Shown here one piece after another: positions 44,665-53,581 of a stretch of 54,683 bases of DNA. The notes beneath the pieces were generated by a model that saw only the letters and a program-made list of their open reading frames with translations, searched no databases and had not been told where the DNA came from. This stretch comes from Lachnospiraceae bacterium (lineage in GTDB: Bacteria > Bacillota > Clostridia > Lachnospirales > Lachnospiraceae): contig JAFXGP010000110.1 in NCBI GenBank assembly GCA_017521195.1, forward strand, positions 1 to 54,683, written 5' to 3'. The translations under genes were made by a program, and so were the position numbers. Numbering within the stretch: position 1 is the first letter of the stretch; the number at the start of each line of letters is the position of its first letter.

Positions 44665-44690
44665 AAAGCGGCTTCATTCGAAGCCGCTTT
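44665..44690. terminator. Bidirectional terminator between CofE-like and NhaC genes
   Basis: AAAGCGGCTTC and GAAGCCGCTTT form a perfect 11-bp stem with an ATTC loop. Confidence 0.93.
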
Positions 44691-44711
44691 TATCATTTAT
44701 TATTTTACTAT

Positions 44712-46028
44712 TTATTTTGCTTTTTTATCCGGTACTAAAAAGATAAAAATCAAGGAACTAATCAATAACATATATGGATAGTACAAATTTGGAAGAATAT
44801 CAAACGCTGATACTTCTGCACCTAATTCCATAGCCGCTGATACCGCTACCAGCATCTGTGCACCATAAGGAATTACTCCCTGGAAAATACAAGAGAAAGT
44901 ATCCAGAATAGATGCTGCTTTCTTGGAAGAAATTCCGTATTCTTCAGACATTTCTTTTGCAATTGGATTGGCCATTACAATCGCTACTGTATTGTTTGCT
45001 GTTGCAATATCCATAGCACCTACTAAAAGCCCCATACCAAGGCTTCCGCCTTTTTTTCCTTTAAACATCTTCTTAATAAAGCTAAGTAAAGCCGCAAATC
45101 CGCCATATTCTGCAATCAATGCACAAATAGCAGATACTAAAATCGCTACCATAGTAGTTTCAAACATTCCGGATGCTCCGGAACCCATACTTGCCAATAA
45201 CGCAGTTGCTTCTGTAGCCCCTGTAATCAACATAATGAAGGAACCTGTCACAATACCGATCAAAAGGACCACAAATACGTTAATACCGATGATTCCACCA
45301 ATTAACACTAATACATATGGAATAATCTGAATCAGGTTGTATTCCTGTACAATAGCACTGCCGATATCTTCCACACCAAAAGATTTAATGAGAATAATTA
45401 CCAAAGTAGCCAATGCTGCCGGAAGTGCAATTCCGAAGTTCTCACGGAATTTATCTTTCATTTCACATCCCTGTCCGTTACAAGCTGCAATCGTTGTATC
45501 AGAAATAAAGGATAAGTTATCTCCAAACATCGCTCCGCCTACAACAGAACCGATACATAAAGGTAATCCAAAACCGGAACTATTTGCTACTGCTACTGCG
45601 ATTGGTGTAATTAATGTAATAGTACCTACGGAAGTACCCATAGCTACAGATACAAAACTGCTAACTATAAATAATACTAACACAGCAAATCTTGCAGGAA
45701 TAATGGAAAGCAAGAAGTATGCAACACTTTCTGCACTGCTTCTGCCAACAACTCCTACGAAAATACCTGCTGTCATGAAAATAAGAATCATAGTAATAAT
45801 GTTCTTATCTCCCACCCCTTTTGCCATAACAGCTAATTTGTCATCAAATTTTAAACTTGGATTCTGAATACAAGCTACCAGTAATGCTACTAAGAAAGCA
45901 ACTACAATAGGAATGTTGTAGAATCCCATAGGAATCGCCATAACATACTCAAAAAGGATTCCCAATCCAAGATAAAGCACCAAAAACACCCCAATGGGCA
46001 ACAGTGCTTTTGCATTTTCTTTTTTCAT
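44712..46028 (-). CDS. NhaC-family Na+/H+ (or organic acid) antiporter
   Basis: A 438-residue transporter with about 12 helices. Family features include MGTSVGTITLITPIAVAVANSSGFGLPLCIGSVVGGAMFGDNLSFISDTTIAA (about 135-190) with the polar and Asp residues used for ion binding, and the later MDIATANNTVAIVMANPIA repeat-like block. NhaC-type proteins exchange Na+ for H+, or carry malate/lactate in the MleN subgroup; the choice cannot be made here. ATGGAGGAGAATT precedes the ATG. It ends 24 bases after cutC begins its own unit: the cutC stop lies just upstream of its start, so the two may be co-transcribed. Confidence 0.9.
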   Translation of the reverse strand: MKKENAKALLPIGVFLVLYLGLGILFEYVMAIPMGFYNIPIVVAFLVALLVACIQNPSLKFDDKLAVMAKGVGDKNIITMILIFMTAGIFVGVVGRSSAESVAYFLLSIIPARFAVLVLFIVSSFVSVAMGTSVGTITLITPIAVAVANSSGFGLPLCIGSVVGGAMFGDNLSFISDTTIAACNGQGCEMKDKFRENFGIALPAALATLVIILIKSFGVEDIGSAIVQEYNLIQIIPYVLVLIGGIIGINVFVVLLIGIVTGSFIMLITGATEATALLASMGSGASGMFETTMVAILVSAICALIAEYGGFAALLSFIKKMFKGKKGGSLGMGLLVGAMDIATANNTVAIVMANPIAKEMSEEYGISSKKAASILDTFSCIFQGVIPYGAQMLVAVSAAMELGAEVSAFDILPNLYYPYMLLISSLIFIFLVPDKKAK

Positions 46029-46052
46029 AATTCTCCTCCATTGTATAATTTA

Positions 46053-46799
46053 TCAGATAGCAGCCAACAACTGCTCTACCAGTTTAGCACTTACTACATC
46101 ATACATCATTTCCGCTTCTCCGGAAACCATACTATAAGATACACCATTGGCTTTTGTAGTCGGATCTGTTATCCAATCTTTACAGGAACTATGTACCTGC
46201 CAGATTCCCGTTTCTTCCATTAATCTACGGGCATTGGAAGCATTGATTCCGCTTCCGGCAAGAATCTCAATCTGAGTTCCGTAACGTTCCTGCAACTCTT
46301 TAATTATTTTAGCTCCATCTACAGCTTTTGCCTGTAATCCACTAGTCAGTACCCTGTCCACTCCCATCCGAATCAATTCTTCCATAGTCTCAAACGGATC
46401 AGGCACTATGTCAAAAGCCCGATGAAACACTGCCTCTTTATTATACATCTTAATCAAAGAAAGTAAACGATTATTTTTTTCTATATCTAACTTTCCATCC
46501 TGTTGCAAGCATCCAAAGGCAATGCCGTCAGCTCCGTTTTCCAGAAGTTCAAGACATTCTGCCTCCATCACTGTAAACTCTTCCTTGGAATAACAAAAAC
46601 CGGCTCCTCGGGGTCTTACCATAGTAATCACCTTCAAATCCGGTATATTTTGTTTCACCAATTTCAGAGTCGCGGTGCCGGGGGTCAATCCCCCCAGCAT
46701 CAACGCACTATTTAACTCAATTCTTTTGGCACCGCCATATGCCGCCTGAAGGGCGTCATAATAACTGCCGCAACAAATCTCTATAATTGGTTCTTTCAT
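46053..46799 (-). CDS. cutC: CutC-family protein
   Basis: A 248-residue TIM-barrel protein of the CutC family. It begins EPIIEICCGSYYDALQAAYGGAKRIELNSAL and has MVRPRGAGFCYSKEE near 62, GADGIAFGCL near 92, FHRAFDIVPDP near 128, and LTSGLQAKA and ILAGSGINASN further on: all diagnostic. It was named for copper tolerance in E. coli, but its role in copper is disputed. The ATG at 46799 has a GAAGAG-like site; a GTG at 46811 is the alternative. It follows the chemoreceptor gene by 26 bases and precedes the NhaC gene by 24 bases. It should not be confused with choline TMA-lyase, also called CutC. Confidence 0.93.
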   Translation of the reverse strand: MKEPIIEICCGSYYDALQAAYGGAKRIELNSALMLGGLTPGTATLKLVKQNIPDLKVITMVRPRGAGFCYSKEEFTVMEAECLELLENGADGIAFGCLQQDGKLDIEKNNRLLSLIKMYNKEAVFHRAFDIVPDPFETMEELIRMGVDRVLTSGLQAKAVDGAKIIKELQERYGTQIEILAGSGINASNARRLMEETGIWQVHSSCKDWITDPTTKANGVSYSMVSGEAEMMYDVVSAKLVEQLLAAI

Positions 46800-46825
46800 T
46801 TTACTCTTCACTCTTTATCTGCGAA

Positions 46826-48538
46826 TTAACTATGTAATGTAAATTTCTGAATCTGAGACATCATTTCAGAAGCTCTTGCTGCCAATTCTTCGCTGATAGC
46901 CGAACATTCTTCACTGGCCGCTGCATTCTGCTGTGTTACAGTAGAAATCTGTTCAATTCCTTCTTCAATCTGCTCTAATGCCTGTGCCTGAGCTGTTGCT
47001 GTATCACTAACACCATGTGCCATTTCAGCAAAACTATCTAACTCATCAATAATCTTTTCGAACCCTTTGGCAGTTCTTTCTGTCATAGTGCTGCCTTTAT
47101 CGATAGCTTCAACTGTCTTGCCAATCAACTCTTTTGCGTTAACAACGGCCTGCGCACTGTCTGTAGCCAACTTACCAATCTGTTCTGCTACTACAGCAAA
47201 TCCTCTTCCTGCATCTCCTGCTCTGGCTGCTTCGATAGAAGCATTTAAAGCAAGCAAACTGGTCTGGGAAGCAATTTCTTCAATGCTTGTAACAATAGCT
47301 TCAATCTGTTCAGAAATCTCTTTGATTCTTTCCATTTCTTCCTGAAGTTCTTTCATATGCAGACGTTCTGTTTCGGCTTCTTTTACTGCTGTTGCAGCCT
47401 TACCGGAAGCATCATTTGCTTCTTTTGCAGATTCTTCAGCCATGCTGTTAACTGTCATAATGGTTGCAGTTAATTCTTCCACTGCACTTGCCTGTTCACT
47501 GGTACCTGATGCCAAATCTGCTGCTGCACCTGCAATTTCATCAGAACCGGAGTCTACGTCTGCCGCTGCATCCTGAATTCTGCTTAATGTAATATTAAAT
47601 TCTTTCAAAATACGAACAAAGGAATCTTTAATACTTCCGAATTCACCGCGGAAATCTGTAATTTCTTTAAAGTTCTTTGTCAAATCTCCTGTTGCAATTA
47701 CTTCTAAAGTTTCAGAGATTTCTCTTACATAAGCTCCTAAAGTAACCTGAACCTCACGGATAGAATCCGCTAATTCTCCCAACTCATCTGCAGATTCATA
47801 CTCAATATCCGCATCCAATCTTCCCTGAGTCATTTCTGCCGCTGCATATTTTAACTGTTCTACAGGTGTAACAACCCCTTTAATAATTTCCTTAGAAATG
47901 AATATTGCAATCACAGTTGCCAATGCCACCAAAACAACAACAATAACACAAACAATAATATATACTACTGTAGCATGATTGTTCGCTTTTTCTGCTCCTG
48001 CATGATTGAATTCCATTAATGCATCAAAACTTGTCTGGAATTCTGAAAATGCTTCAAACCCTTCGCCTAACATAATTGCATTAGCTTCCTCCAACATCAT
48101 AGCACGGCTTAAGCTAATGAACTTGTCTCCTGTAACAGCCGTATATGTTTCCCAGGCTTTCGCCGCTGTATCATAATACTGGCGATCCGTTTCACTAGAA
48201 ATGGTCAATTCATACTCTGCCATTAATCCGTGAATCTGTTCTTGAAGTTCCTCAATCTCTGCTTCATGTTGTATAATTTCATCAATTGTAGAAGAAATTA
48301 CATGGGCATACTGTTTCAAACGTACTTCAGATGTAAGATAATCCAATTCTGCAATAATGTTGTTGGCATTCATCCAGTTATCATGTAATTCTTTTGTCTG
48401 GAGATTTAATTCCCATGCTCCGATTAATGCTCCCAAGCCTAACAGAAGCATCAGACCAATAGCCACTTTTACCATGAAATTAAGTTTCCATTGAATCGCA
48501 CCGTTTTTGATTTTCTTCCTAAATTTTTCCATTGCCAT
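46826..48538 (-). CDS. Methyl-accepting chemotaxis protein
   Basis: A transmembrane chemoreceptor of 570 residues. Helix 1 is near 24-44, a four-helix-bundle-like periplasmic sensor lies at about 45-190, and helix 2 is near 190-212. The HAMP domain follows (about 213-270), then a second linker and the cytoplasmic signalling coil with the conserved tip [34 protein letters not shown] near 425-458. The ligand is unknown. The ATG has AAAGTGGG before it; a second ATG two codons on is equally possible. No che gene lies nearby, so it works with an array encoded elsewhere. Presence suggests a motile organism or one whose receptor controls another output. Confidence 0.95.
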   Translation of the reverse strand: MAMEKFRKKIKNGAIQWKLNFMVKVAIGLMLLLGLGALIGAWELNLQTKELHDNWMNANNIIAELDYLTSEVRLKQYAHVISSTIDEIIQHEAEIEELQEQIHGLMAEYELTISSETDRQYYDTAAKAWETYTAVTGDKFISLSRAMMLEEANAIMLGEGFEAFSEFQTSFDALMEFNHAGAEKANNHATVVYIIVCVIVVVLVALATVIAIFISKEIIKGVVTPVEQLKYAAAEMTQGRLDADIEYESADELGELADSIREVQVTLGAYVREISETLEVIATGDLTKNFKEITDFRGEFGSIKDSFVRILKEFNITLSRIQDAAADVDSGSDEIAGAAADLASGTSEQASAVEELTATIMTVNSMAEESAKEANDASGKAATAVKEAETERLHMKELQEEMERIKEISEQIEAIVTSIEEIASQTSLLALNASIEAARAGDAGRGFAVVAEQIGKLATDSAQAVVNAKELIGKTVEAIDKGSTMTERTAKGFEKIIDELDSFAEMAHGVSDTATAQAQALEQIEEGIEQISTVTQQNAAASEECSAISEELAARASEMMSQIQKFTLHS

Positions 48539-48710
48539 TTACCCACTTTCTTTTGTAAGACTTATTGTCTCTAATCCGTTATATTATACAATAAATTACT
48601 ATATTCACAATAGTAATTTTAGGTATAAAATGTGGGCTTTTTCGTTTATAAATGGTATTATTTTCACTTTTAAATTTTGATTTTTCTTTGTATTTTTCTT
48701 CCTTAATCCT

Positions 48711-49445
48711 TTAAAATATCAACTCTTGAATTCCATATATGACAGGTTGATGGAGAAGATAAATTATAAGAGAGTGTCTTCCTAAAAAAGAGAAAACTTT
48801 AATATTTTTTCTCATATACTTTCTATATAAAAAATCATATTTATTCCAAATTCCATATAAGTAAAAACCGCACAAAAACAAAAAGAACCAGGGAACAAAC
48901 GAAAAATAATCCGTAGAATAAAATCCTCCAAACGGCAAACCTATGAAAGTAGTAAAATAGTTACTATACCATTGGGACGGAAGTTCTATAAACCGTATTC
49001 CTCCAAGCCCCAAATAACCATAATTAATATTCTTAGTCAATAAGAATAAAACAAATGTTACAATAATGCCTATTTCAGCCGGTATATTCTTCCAGAATTT
49101 TTCTGTAAATGTTAACAACAATGTAGCGGAACCGATACAAGTCAAAACCCCGAAAACCACCCTATTTTCAGGCATGGCAATTAAAGTAACTGCTGTTACC
49201 AATGCACCGCTTCCGAAAACTATAAGTCCGTTTTTAAGATGCCTTTTTCCCAGTGAAAAACAGAATCCTGACAGCAAAATAAAAGTCCAACAAATACTCT
49301 GCTGCCAGAGGTATGCTCCGTAGCTCTTATACCACTCCCAATTCACACCGTAAATATATACCAAATTCCAAGTGGTATGATATATAATCATACTCACCAA
49401 CACAATTCCTCTTATCGTATCCAATAACTGAAATCTATTCCTCAT
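48711..49445 (-). CDS. DUF1624/heparan acetyltransferase-like membrane protein
   Basis: A 244-residue integral membrane protein with about seven helices. It begins RNRFQLLDTIRGIVLVSMIIYHTTWNLVYIYG, the RG-(8-12)-YH pattern of DUF1624 and acyltransferase-like proteins, and has PWFFLFLCGFYLYG near 185 and LGRHSLIIYLLHQPVIYGI near the end, also a family mark. It may acylate a surface glycan, but the substrate is unknown. The ATG at 49445 has AAAGG upstream; an ATG at 49463 has no site and lies nearer the foldback element. The foldback element separates it from the ABC permease gene upstream. Confidence 0.88.
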   Translation of the reverse strand: MRNRFQLLDTIRGIVLVSMIIYHTTWNLVYIYGVNWEWYKSYGAYLWQQSICWTFILLSGFCFSLGKRHLKNGLIVFGSGALVTAVTLIAMPENRVVFGVLTCIGSATLLLTFTEKFWKNIPAEIGIIVTFVLFLLTKNINYGYLGLGGIRFIELPSQWYSNYFTTFIGLPFGGFYSTDYFSFVPWFFLFLCGFYLYGIWNKYDFLYRKYMRKNIKVFSFLGRHSLIIYLLHQPVIYGIQELIF

Positions 49446-49471
49446 AACTAAAACCTTTCGCATAATAAAAT

Positions 49472-49640
49472 GAGGTTGTTGAACATAATTAGTTTAAGGT
49501 TTTCTGCTATCCAACTTGTACGCATCTGTGAGACATTGTACATTGAAGAGCGGACTTCAGTCCGATATTCAAGTACAATGTAACGAACAGCAAGCGAACA
49601 AGGGATACAGAAATCCGCAAACTATATGTTCAACAACCTC
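49472..49640. mobile_element. 169-bp foldback element (MITE-like) with 16-bp terminal inverted repeats
   Basis: The ends GAGGTTGTTGAACATA (49472-49487) and its exact reverse complement (49625-49640) bound a region that is an imperfect palindrome along its whole length: AGTTT..GG..TTCTG..ATCC pairs with the opposite arm, CTTGT.CGC pairs with GCG.ACAAG, and the centre closes with ACATTGTAC/GTACAATGT around a CGGACT-TC-AGTCCG hairpin. It has no coding capacity. It fits a MITE or an ERIC-like intergenic repeat. It lies between two same-strand genes. Confidence 0.75.
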
Positions 49641-49649
49641 GTACATTAC

Positions 49650-50612
49650 TTATCGTTTTCCTTTGTCGTAGATTTCTCCCAATGCTTTTGGTGCTGCATT
49701 GTGTTTAGAGAAGAAGATTAATAACAACAATGTTAATACGTATGGGAATACCATTACCAAATCAGAATAACTACTTGGCATCTCCAATACTTGTACAATC
49801 TGGTGTCCTGCGGATTTTGCAAATCCGAACAAAAGACAAGCTCCTAAGGTAGGAAGGATTTTCCAGCTTCCAAAAATCAGTGCTGCAATAGATAAGTATC
49901 CATACCCCACATAAATAGTAGATGCATATTTCGCAGAAATAGAATATGCGAAGCACATACCTGCCAATCCGGACAAAGCACCGGAAATCATAACTGCCGA
50001 AAATCTGATTTTAGCCACATCGATACCGGCTGCATCTACTGCCTGCGGATTGTCTCCACACGCTCTTACATGCATACCGTATCTGGTACGGTAAAGCACA
50101 TACCAGGCAATAATAGCTACCAATACAATAATTACTTCAAAAGGATAGATATCCTTAAACACAGCCCCTACAATCGGGATGGAAGATAATCCCGGAATGG
50201 TCCATCTGCTGGATACATTTAACAAGAATTTATCACTGGCTGCACCAAAAGCAATTCTGTTTACTACTTTTGTTAAAAATACTGTCAATGCCATAGCTAA
50301 AATGTTAATAACTACACCACTGATTACCTGATTCGCTTTAAAATTAACACAAAGCACTGCATGAAGCATGGCATAAAGCATACCTCCGATCATTGCCGTA
50401 AACATAGCTGCATAATAAGGTATCTGTGACTCAGAAGGAAGAGCCATCATTAGGAAGGTTGCTACCAATGCCCCAACAAAAGCACCGGCTCCCTGCAATC
50501 CTTCCAAAGCAAGATTCGTAATACCGCTTCGTTCACTATAAATACCGCCAATCGCCATAACAAACAAAGGCAGAGCAAAAGAAAGTCCGTCAATAATAAT
50601 CTTATCTAACAT
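49650..50612 (-). CDS. Nucleoside-type ABC transporter permease (NupQ-like)
   Basis: A 320-residue membrane permease with about 9-10 helices, of the BPD_transp_2 type used by BMP-family nucleoside and related importers. Visible are GGIYSERSGITNLALEGLQGAGAFVGAL near residues 22-50, NFKANQVISGVVINILAMALT (about 98-118), and RACGDNPQAVDAAGIDVAKIRFSAVMISGALSGLAGM, the cytoplasmic coupling region, near 185-220. It starts in the stop-adjacent position to the previous permease (TAA directly before ATG), so expression is coupled. It forms the heterodimer partner of the gene before it. Substrate is inferred from the family: purine or other nucleosides. Confidence 0.93.
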   Translation of the reverse strand: MLDKIIIDGLSFALPLFVMAIGGIYSERSGITNLALEGLQGAGAFVGALVATFLMMALPSESQIPYYAAMFTAMIGGMLYAMLHAVLCVNFKANQVISGVVINILAMALTVFLTKVVNRIAFGAASDKFLLNVSSRWTIPGLSSIPIVGAVFKDIYPFEVIIVLVAIIAWYVLYRTRYGMHVRACGDNPQAVDAAGIDVAKIRFSAVMISGALSGLAGMCFAYSISAKYASTIYVGYGYLSIAALIFGSWKILPTLGACLLFGFAKSAGHQIVQVLEMPSSYSDLVMVFPYVLTLLLLIFFSKHNAAPKALGEIYDKGKR

Positions 50613-51764
50613 TTACGCTTCCCCCTTTGCTTTTTTATTTTCTTCTATTTTATCTTTATTCTTCTTCACAAGATACTGGATATAGGCTCCACAGGCACTG
50701 AACAATAGAATCAATCCTGTAATTACAGATGCAATTTCTGCATCCAAACCAGCCTTGGAACTCATATAAGTACTTCCTTTATTAATAATATTAATCAGGA
50801 AAGAAGATGCCAAAATTCCCATCGGATTGGAATTACCAAGCAAGGATACTGCAATAGCATCATATCCTGTAGCTGCTAACACTTTTGGCTGCATGGAACA
50901 AAAATATCCAAGATAATAAGTTGCCCCCGCAAGACCTGCCAAACCACCGGAAATCATCATGGCAATTACCATATTTTTTCCTACGTTAATACCTGCATAT
51001 TTAGATGCATTTGTATTAAAACCGATAGCTTTTATTTCATAACCAAAGGTAGTCTTATCAAATACATATTTGATGATAAAGGCTACAATAACAGCCAGAA
51101 TAATTCCTAACGGAATATCTCCTTTTAATGCACCAATCTCCACGTTCTTGAGTGTCAGTCTGGCTGCATCTGCAATATTTTTAGACTGTCTGGAAACCGG
51201 ATCTACATACTTGGTATAAATGAAGAATGCTGTAACATATTGCACAATATAATTAAGCATAATAGATGATACAACTTCATTAATGTTAAATTTATGTTTT
51301 AAGAAACCAATCAATCCACCTACCAGAGAACCAACTACAAAACAGATAATAATGACAAGCGGTTTTGCAATTGGAGCTGCCAGAGTACTATATCCGACTG
51401 TAACAGATGCAATAAATCCGGCTGCTAACATCTGTCCGGAAACACCGATATTAAAAAGACCGGCTTTTAGTGCAACTGCTACTGCAAGAGCCGCAAAAAT
51501 CATAGGTGTCCAATAATCTACAAAACTGAGGAAATCCGTTAACATTCCCTTACCGCCGGCATATTTTTCTTTCATAAGAAGTCCGGAGCCCTGTAACAGG
51601 TTACCATATGCCTCCACCGGATTTTTTCCAAGGAGCAGGATTACAATCGCCCCTACCAGCAAACTGACTATAATAGAAAATACAGGGATTGTAATGAATT
51701 GATATTTTTCATTTCCAAGCATTTTCACAAAAAACTTAGCTATTGAATTATTTTTTTGTTTCAT
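50613..51764 (-). CDS. Nucleoside-type ABC transporter permease (NupP-like)
   Basis: A 383-residue permease with about 8-10 helices. The core reads ALAVAVALKAGLFNIGVSGQMLAAGFIASVTVGY near 90-120, NEVVSSIMLNYIVQYVTAFF near 165, and KAIGFNTNASKYAGINVGKNMVIAMMISGGLAGLAGATYYLG near 245-285. It begins 17 bases inside the end of the ATPase gene and ends next to the second permease start, a tight operon. A Lys/Glu-rich tail (about 365-383) is cytoplasmic. Function as for its partner: import of a nucleoside or similar ligand bound by the BMP-type lipoprotein encoded upstream. Confidence 0.93.
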   Translation of the reverse strand: MKQKNNSIAKFFVKMLGNEKYQFITIPVFSIIVSLLVGAIVILLLGKNPVEAYGNLLQGSGLLMKEKYAGGKGMLTDFLSFVDYWTPMIFAALAVAVALKAGLFNIGVSGQMLAAGFIASVTVGYSTLAAPIAKPLVIIICFVVGSLVGGLIGFLKHKFNINEVVSSIMLNYIVQYVTAFFIYTKYVDPVSRQSKNIADAARLTLKNVEIGALKGDIPLGIILAVIVAFIIKYVFDKTTFGYEIKAIGFNTNASKYAGINVGKNMVIAMMISGGLAGLAGATYYLGYFCSMQPKVLAATGYDAIAVSLLGNSNPMGILASSFLINIINKGSTYMSSKAGLDAEIASVITGLILLFSACGAYIQYLVKKNKDKIEENKKAKGEA

Positions 51765-53292
51765 TGCCCTTTACCCCCATCATAAATTCTCCTACCTCTT
51801 TTACAGAAAGTGTTTTTGCGTCTGCTACTTTTAATATCTCACCACTGTAAATAACTGCAATGGTATCTGCAAGACTCATAACTTCGTCTAATTCCAAAGA
51901 AATTAAAAGGATTGCCTTACCTTTTTCTCTTTCTGCCACAATCTGTTTGTGAATATTTTCAATGGCACCAATATCCAGACCTCGCGTAGGCTGTACAAAG
52001 ATTACCAGAGATGCATCCTGTTCTACTTCTCTGGCAATGATTGCCTTCTGCTGATTTCCCCCACTCATAGAACGAACAATAGTCTTATTACCTTGTCCGC
52101 TTCGGATATCATATTTTTCGATTAACTTCTCACCAAAGGAATCAAATTCACTATAATTTAAAATTCCCTTTTTAGAGAAAGGTTCTTTACAATAATTTTT
52201 TAAAGGGAAATTTTCTTTTAACTGGAAATCAAGAATCAATCCATATTTCTGTCTGTCTTCCGGAATATAAGCAATACCGTCATCAATACGTTTACGGATA
52301 TTGTCGTGGGTAATATCCTGTCCGTTTAAAATAATCTTACCGCCTGCTGCCGGCATTAAACCTGCAATGGCATCTGCCAATTCTACCTGACCATTTCCGG
52401 ATACACCGGCAATGGCAAGAATTTCTCCACCACGGATAGAGAAGCTTGCATTTTTAACTACGTCAAAACCATTATCATCTTTTACAGTAAGATTCTGTAC
52501 GGATAACACTTCTTTTCCATAATGTGGCTCAGGCTTGTCCACTTCGAAGTTAACTTCACGGCCTACCATTTTATTCGCCATTTCTTTGGTAGATGTGGTT
52601 GCCACATCCAATACATCAACCAGCTTACCTTTGCATAGAATGGCACAACGGTCTGCTACTTTTTTGATTTCTTCCAATTTATGGGTAATTAAAATAATGG
52701 TTTTTCCGGCTTCTTTTAAGCCTTTAATAATATCTAATAAGAATTCTATTTCCTGTGGTGTCAGAACCGCTGTAGGTTCATCGAAAATAAGAATCTCTGC
52801 TTCTCTATAAAGCATTTTTAAAATCTCAACACGCTGCTGTGTAGACACATTAATCTCATCAATTCTCTTAGTCGGATCCACTTCCAATCCATATTCTCTG
52901 GATAATTCCGCAATTTTTTTATCAGAACCTTTTACATCTACATAAGGTAAGATTCCTAAGAATTTTTTCTGCGGTTCCATACCCATAATGATATTTTCTG
53001 TTATTGTAAAATTGGATACCAGTTTAAAATGCTGATGCACCATACCAATATTCAACTGGGTTGCATATTTAGGAGAAGAAATCGTTTCTTTCTTTCCTCT
53101 TACGTAAATCTCACCCTCATCCGGTTCATACATCCCAAAGAGCATGCTCATAAGGGTGGATTTTCCGGCACCATTTTCACCAAGGAGGGCATAAACTTCC
53201 CCTTTTTTTATCTGAATGCTGACAGAATCATTAGCAACAATTCCGGGGAATTTCTTGGTAATGTTTTTCATTTCAATAATATAATCCGACAT
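51748..53292 (-). CDS. Nucleoside-type ABC transporter ATPase, two ABC domains (NupO-like)
   Basis: A 514-residue ATPase with two fused ABC domains. The first has Walker A GENGAGKSTLMSMLFG (about 37-52), VSTQQRVEILKMLYR and Walker B ILIFDEPTAVLTP; the second has a degenerate Walker A (AGVSGNGQVELADAI), a good signature RSMSGGNQQKAIIAREV and Walker B-like LVIFVQPTRGLDIGA. Degeneracy of the second site is usual in the ribose/nucleoside importer class. TAAGGAGAAG lies just upstream of the ATG. The gene has its own promoter (see 53356-53385) although the binding-protein gene is upstream on the same strand. It drives both permeases encoded next. Confidence 0.96.
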   Translation of the reverse strand: MSDYIIEMKNITKKFPGIVANDSVSIQIKKGEVYALLGENGAGKSTLMSMLFGMYEPDEGEIYVRGKKETISSPKYATQLNIGMVHQHFKLVSNFTITENIIMGMEPQKKFLGILPYVDVKGSDKKIAELSREYGLEVDPTKRIDEINVSTQQRVEILKMLYREAEILIFDEPTAVLTPQEIEFLLDIIKGLKEAGKTIILITHKLEEIKKVADRCAILCKGKLVDVLDVATTSTKEMANKMVGREVNFEVDKPEPHYGKEVLSVQNLTVKDDNGFDVVKNASFSIRGGEILAIAGVSGNGQVELADAIAGLMPAAGGKIILNGQDITHDNIRKRIDDGIAYIPEDRQKYGLILDFQLKENFPLKNYCKEPFSKKGILNYSEFDSFGEKLIEKYDIRSGQGNKTIVRSMSGGNQQKAIIAREVEQDASLVIFVQPTRGLDIGAIENIHKQIVAEREKGKAILLISLELDEVMSLADTIAVIYSGEILKVADAKTLSVKEVGEFMMGVKGNETKK

Positions 53293-53355
53293 ATGACTTC
53301 TCCTTACTGAGTATGTAACTATTCTTTATCATAGTCACCCTAGCATATAATATGT

Positions 53356-53385
53356 AGTATAACATATTTTCAGCTTTTTTCTCAA
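53356..53385 (-). promoter_or_regulatory. Promoter of the ABC ATPase-permease operon
   Basis: On the minus strand TTGAGA (53385-53380) and TATACT (53361-53356) are 18 bases apart, with the start near 53350, about 58 bases before the ATG. Confidence 0.55.
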
Positions 53386-53423
53386 GCCATCATAATATTT
53401 TTCCAACCCTTTTTTCCTCGCAT

Positions 53424-53453
53424 ACTTTGAAAATATTAAAATATTTTCAAAGT
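53424..53453. repeat. Perfect 14-bp inverted repeat upstream of the ABC operon promoter
   Basis: ACTTTGAAAATATT and AATATTTTCAAAGT are exact complements two bases apart. It lies about 40 bases upstream of the -35 box. The near-absence of a loop favours a DNA-binding site for a dimeric regulator over an RNA hairpin. Confidence 0.75.
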
Positions 53454-53454
53454 T

Positions 53455-53510
53455 CGTGGGCGGCGCCAAATTGACATGTAAACATGTCAGCTTGGCTTAT
53501 GCCTTCCACG
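53455..53510. repeat. Long interrupted hairpin
   Basis: Nested arms CGTGG/CCACG, GCCAA/TTGGC and TGACATG/CATGTCA form a single long stem with internal loops. It lies between the terminator of the BMP gene and the 14-bp palindrome. Function unknown. Confidence 0.55.
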
Positions 53511-53541
53511 TAAAAAGAGGAAGGTGTAATTACCTTCCTCT
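53511..53541 (-). terminator. Terminator after the BMP-family gene
   Basis: AGAGGAAGGT and ACCTTCCTCT are perfect complements with a six-base loop, and the minus strand then reads TTTTTA. It should stop most transcripts after the binding-protein gene and so set a high binding-protein to ATPase ratio. Confidence 0.85.
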
Positions 53542-53581
53542 CATAAATCATTTTATTTCACTTGTGACTTTCGTCAGTTTC

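Noticed and set aside
44923-45867. Long plus-strand frames opposite the NhaC gene
   Set aside because: They are antisense shadows of a clear membrane transporter, without ribosome sites or protein-like composition.
46053-46799. Choline trimethylamine-lyase (also called CutC)
   Set aside because: The protein is a 248-residue TIM barrel without a glycyl radical motif; only the name is shared.
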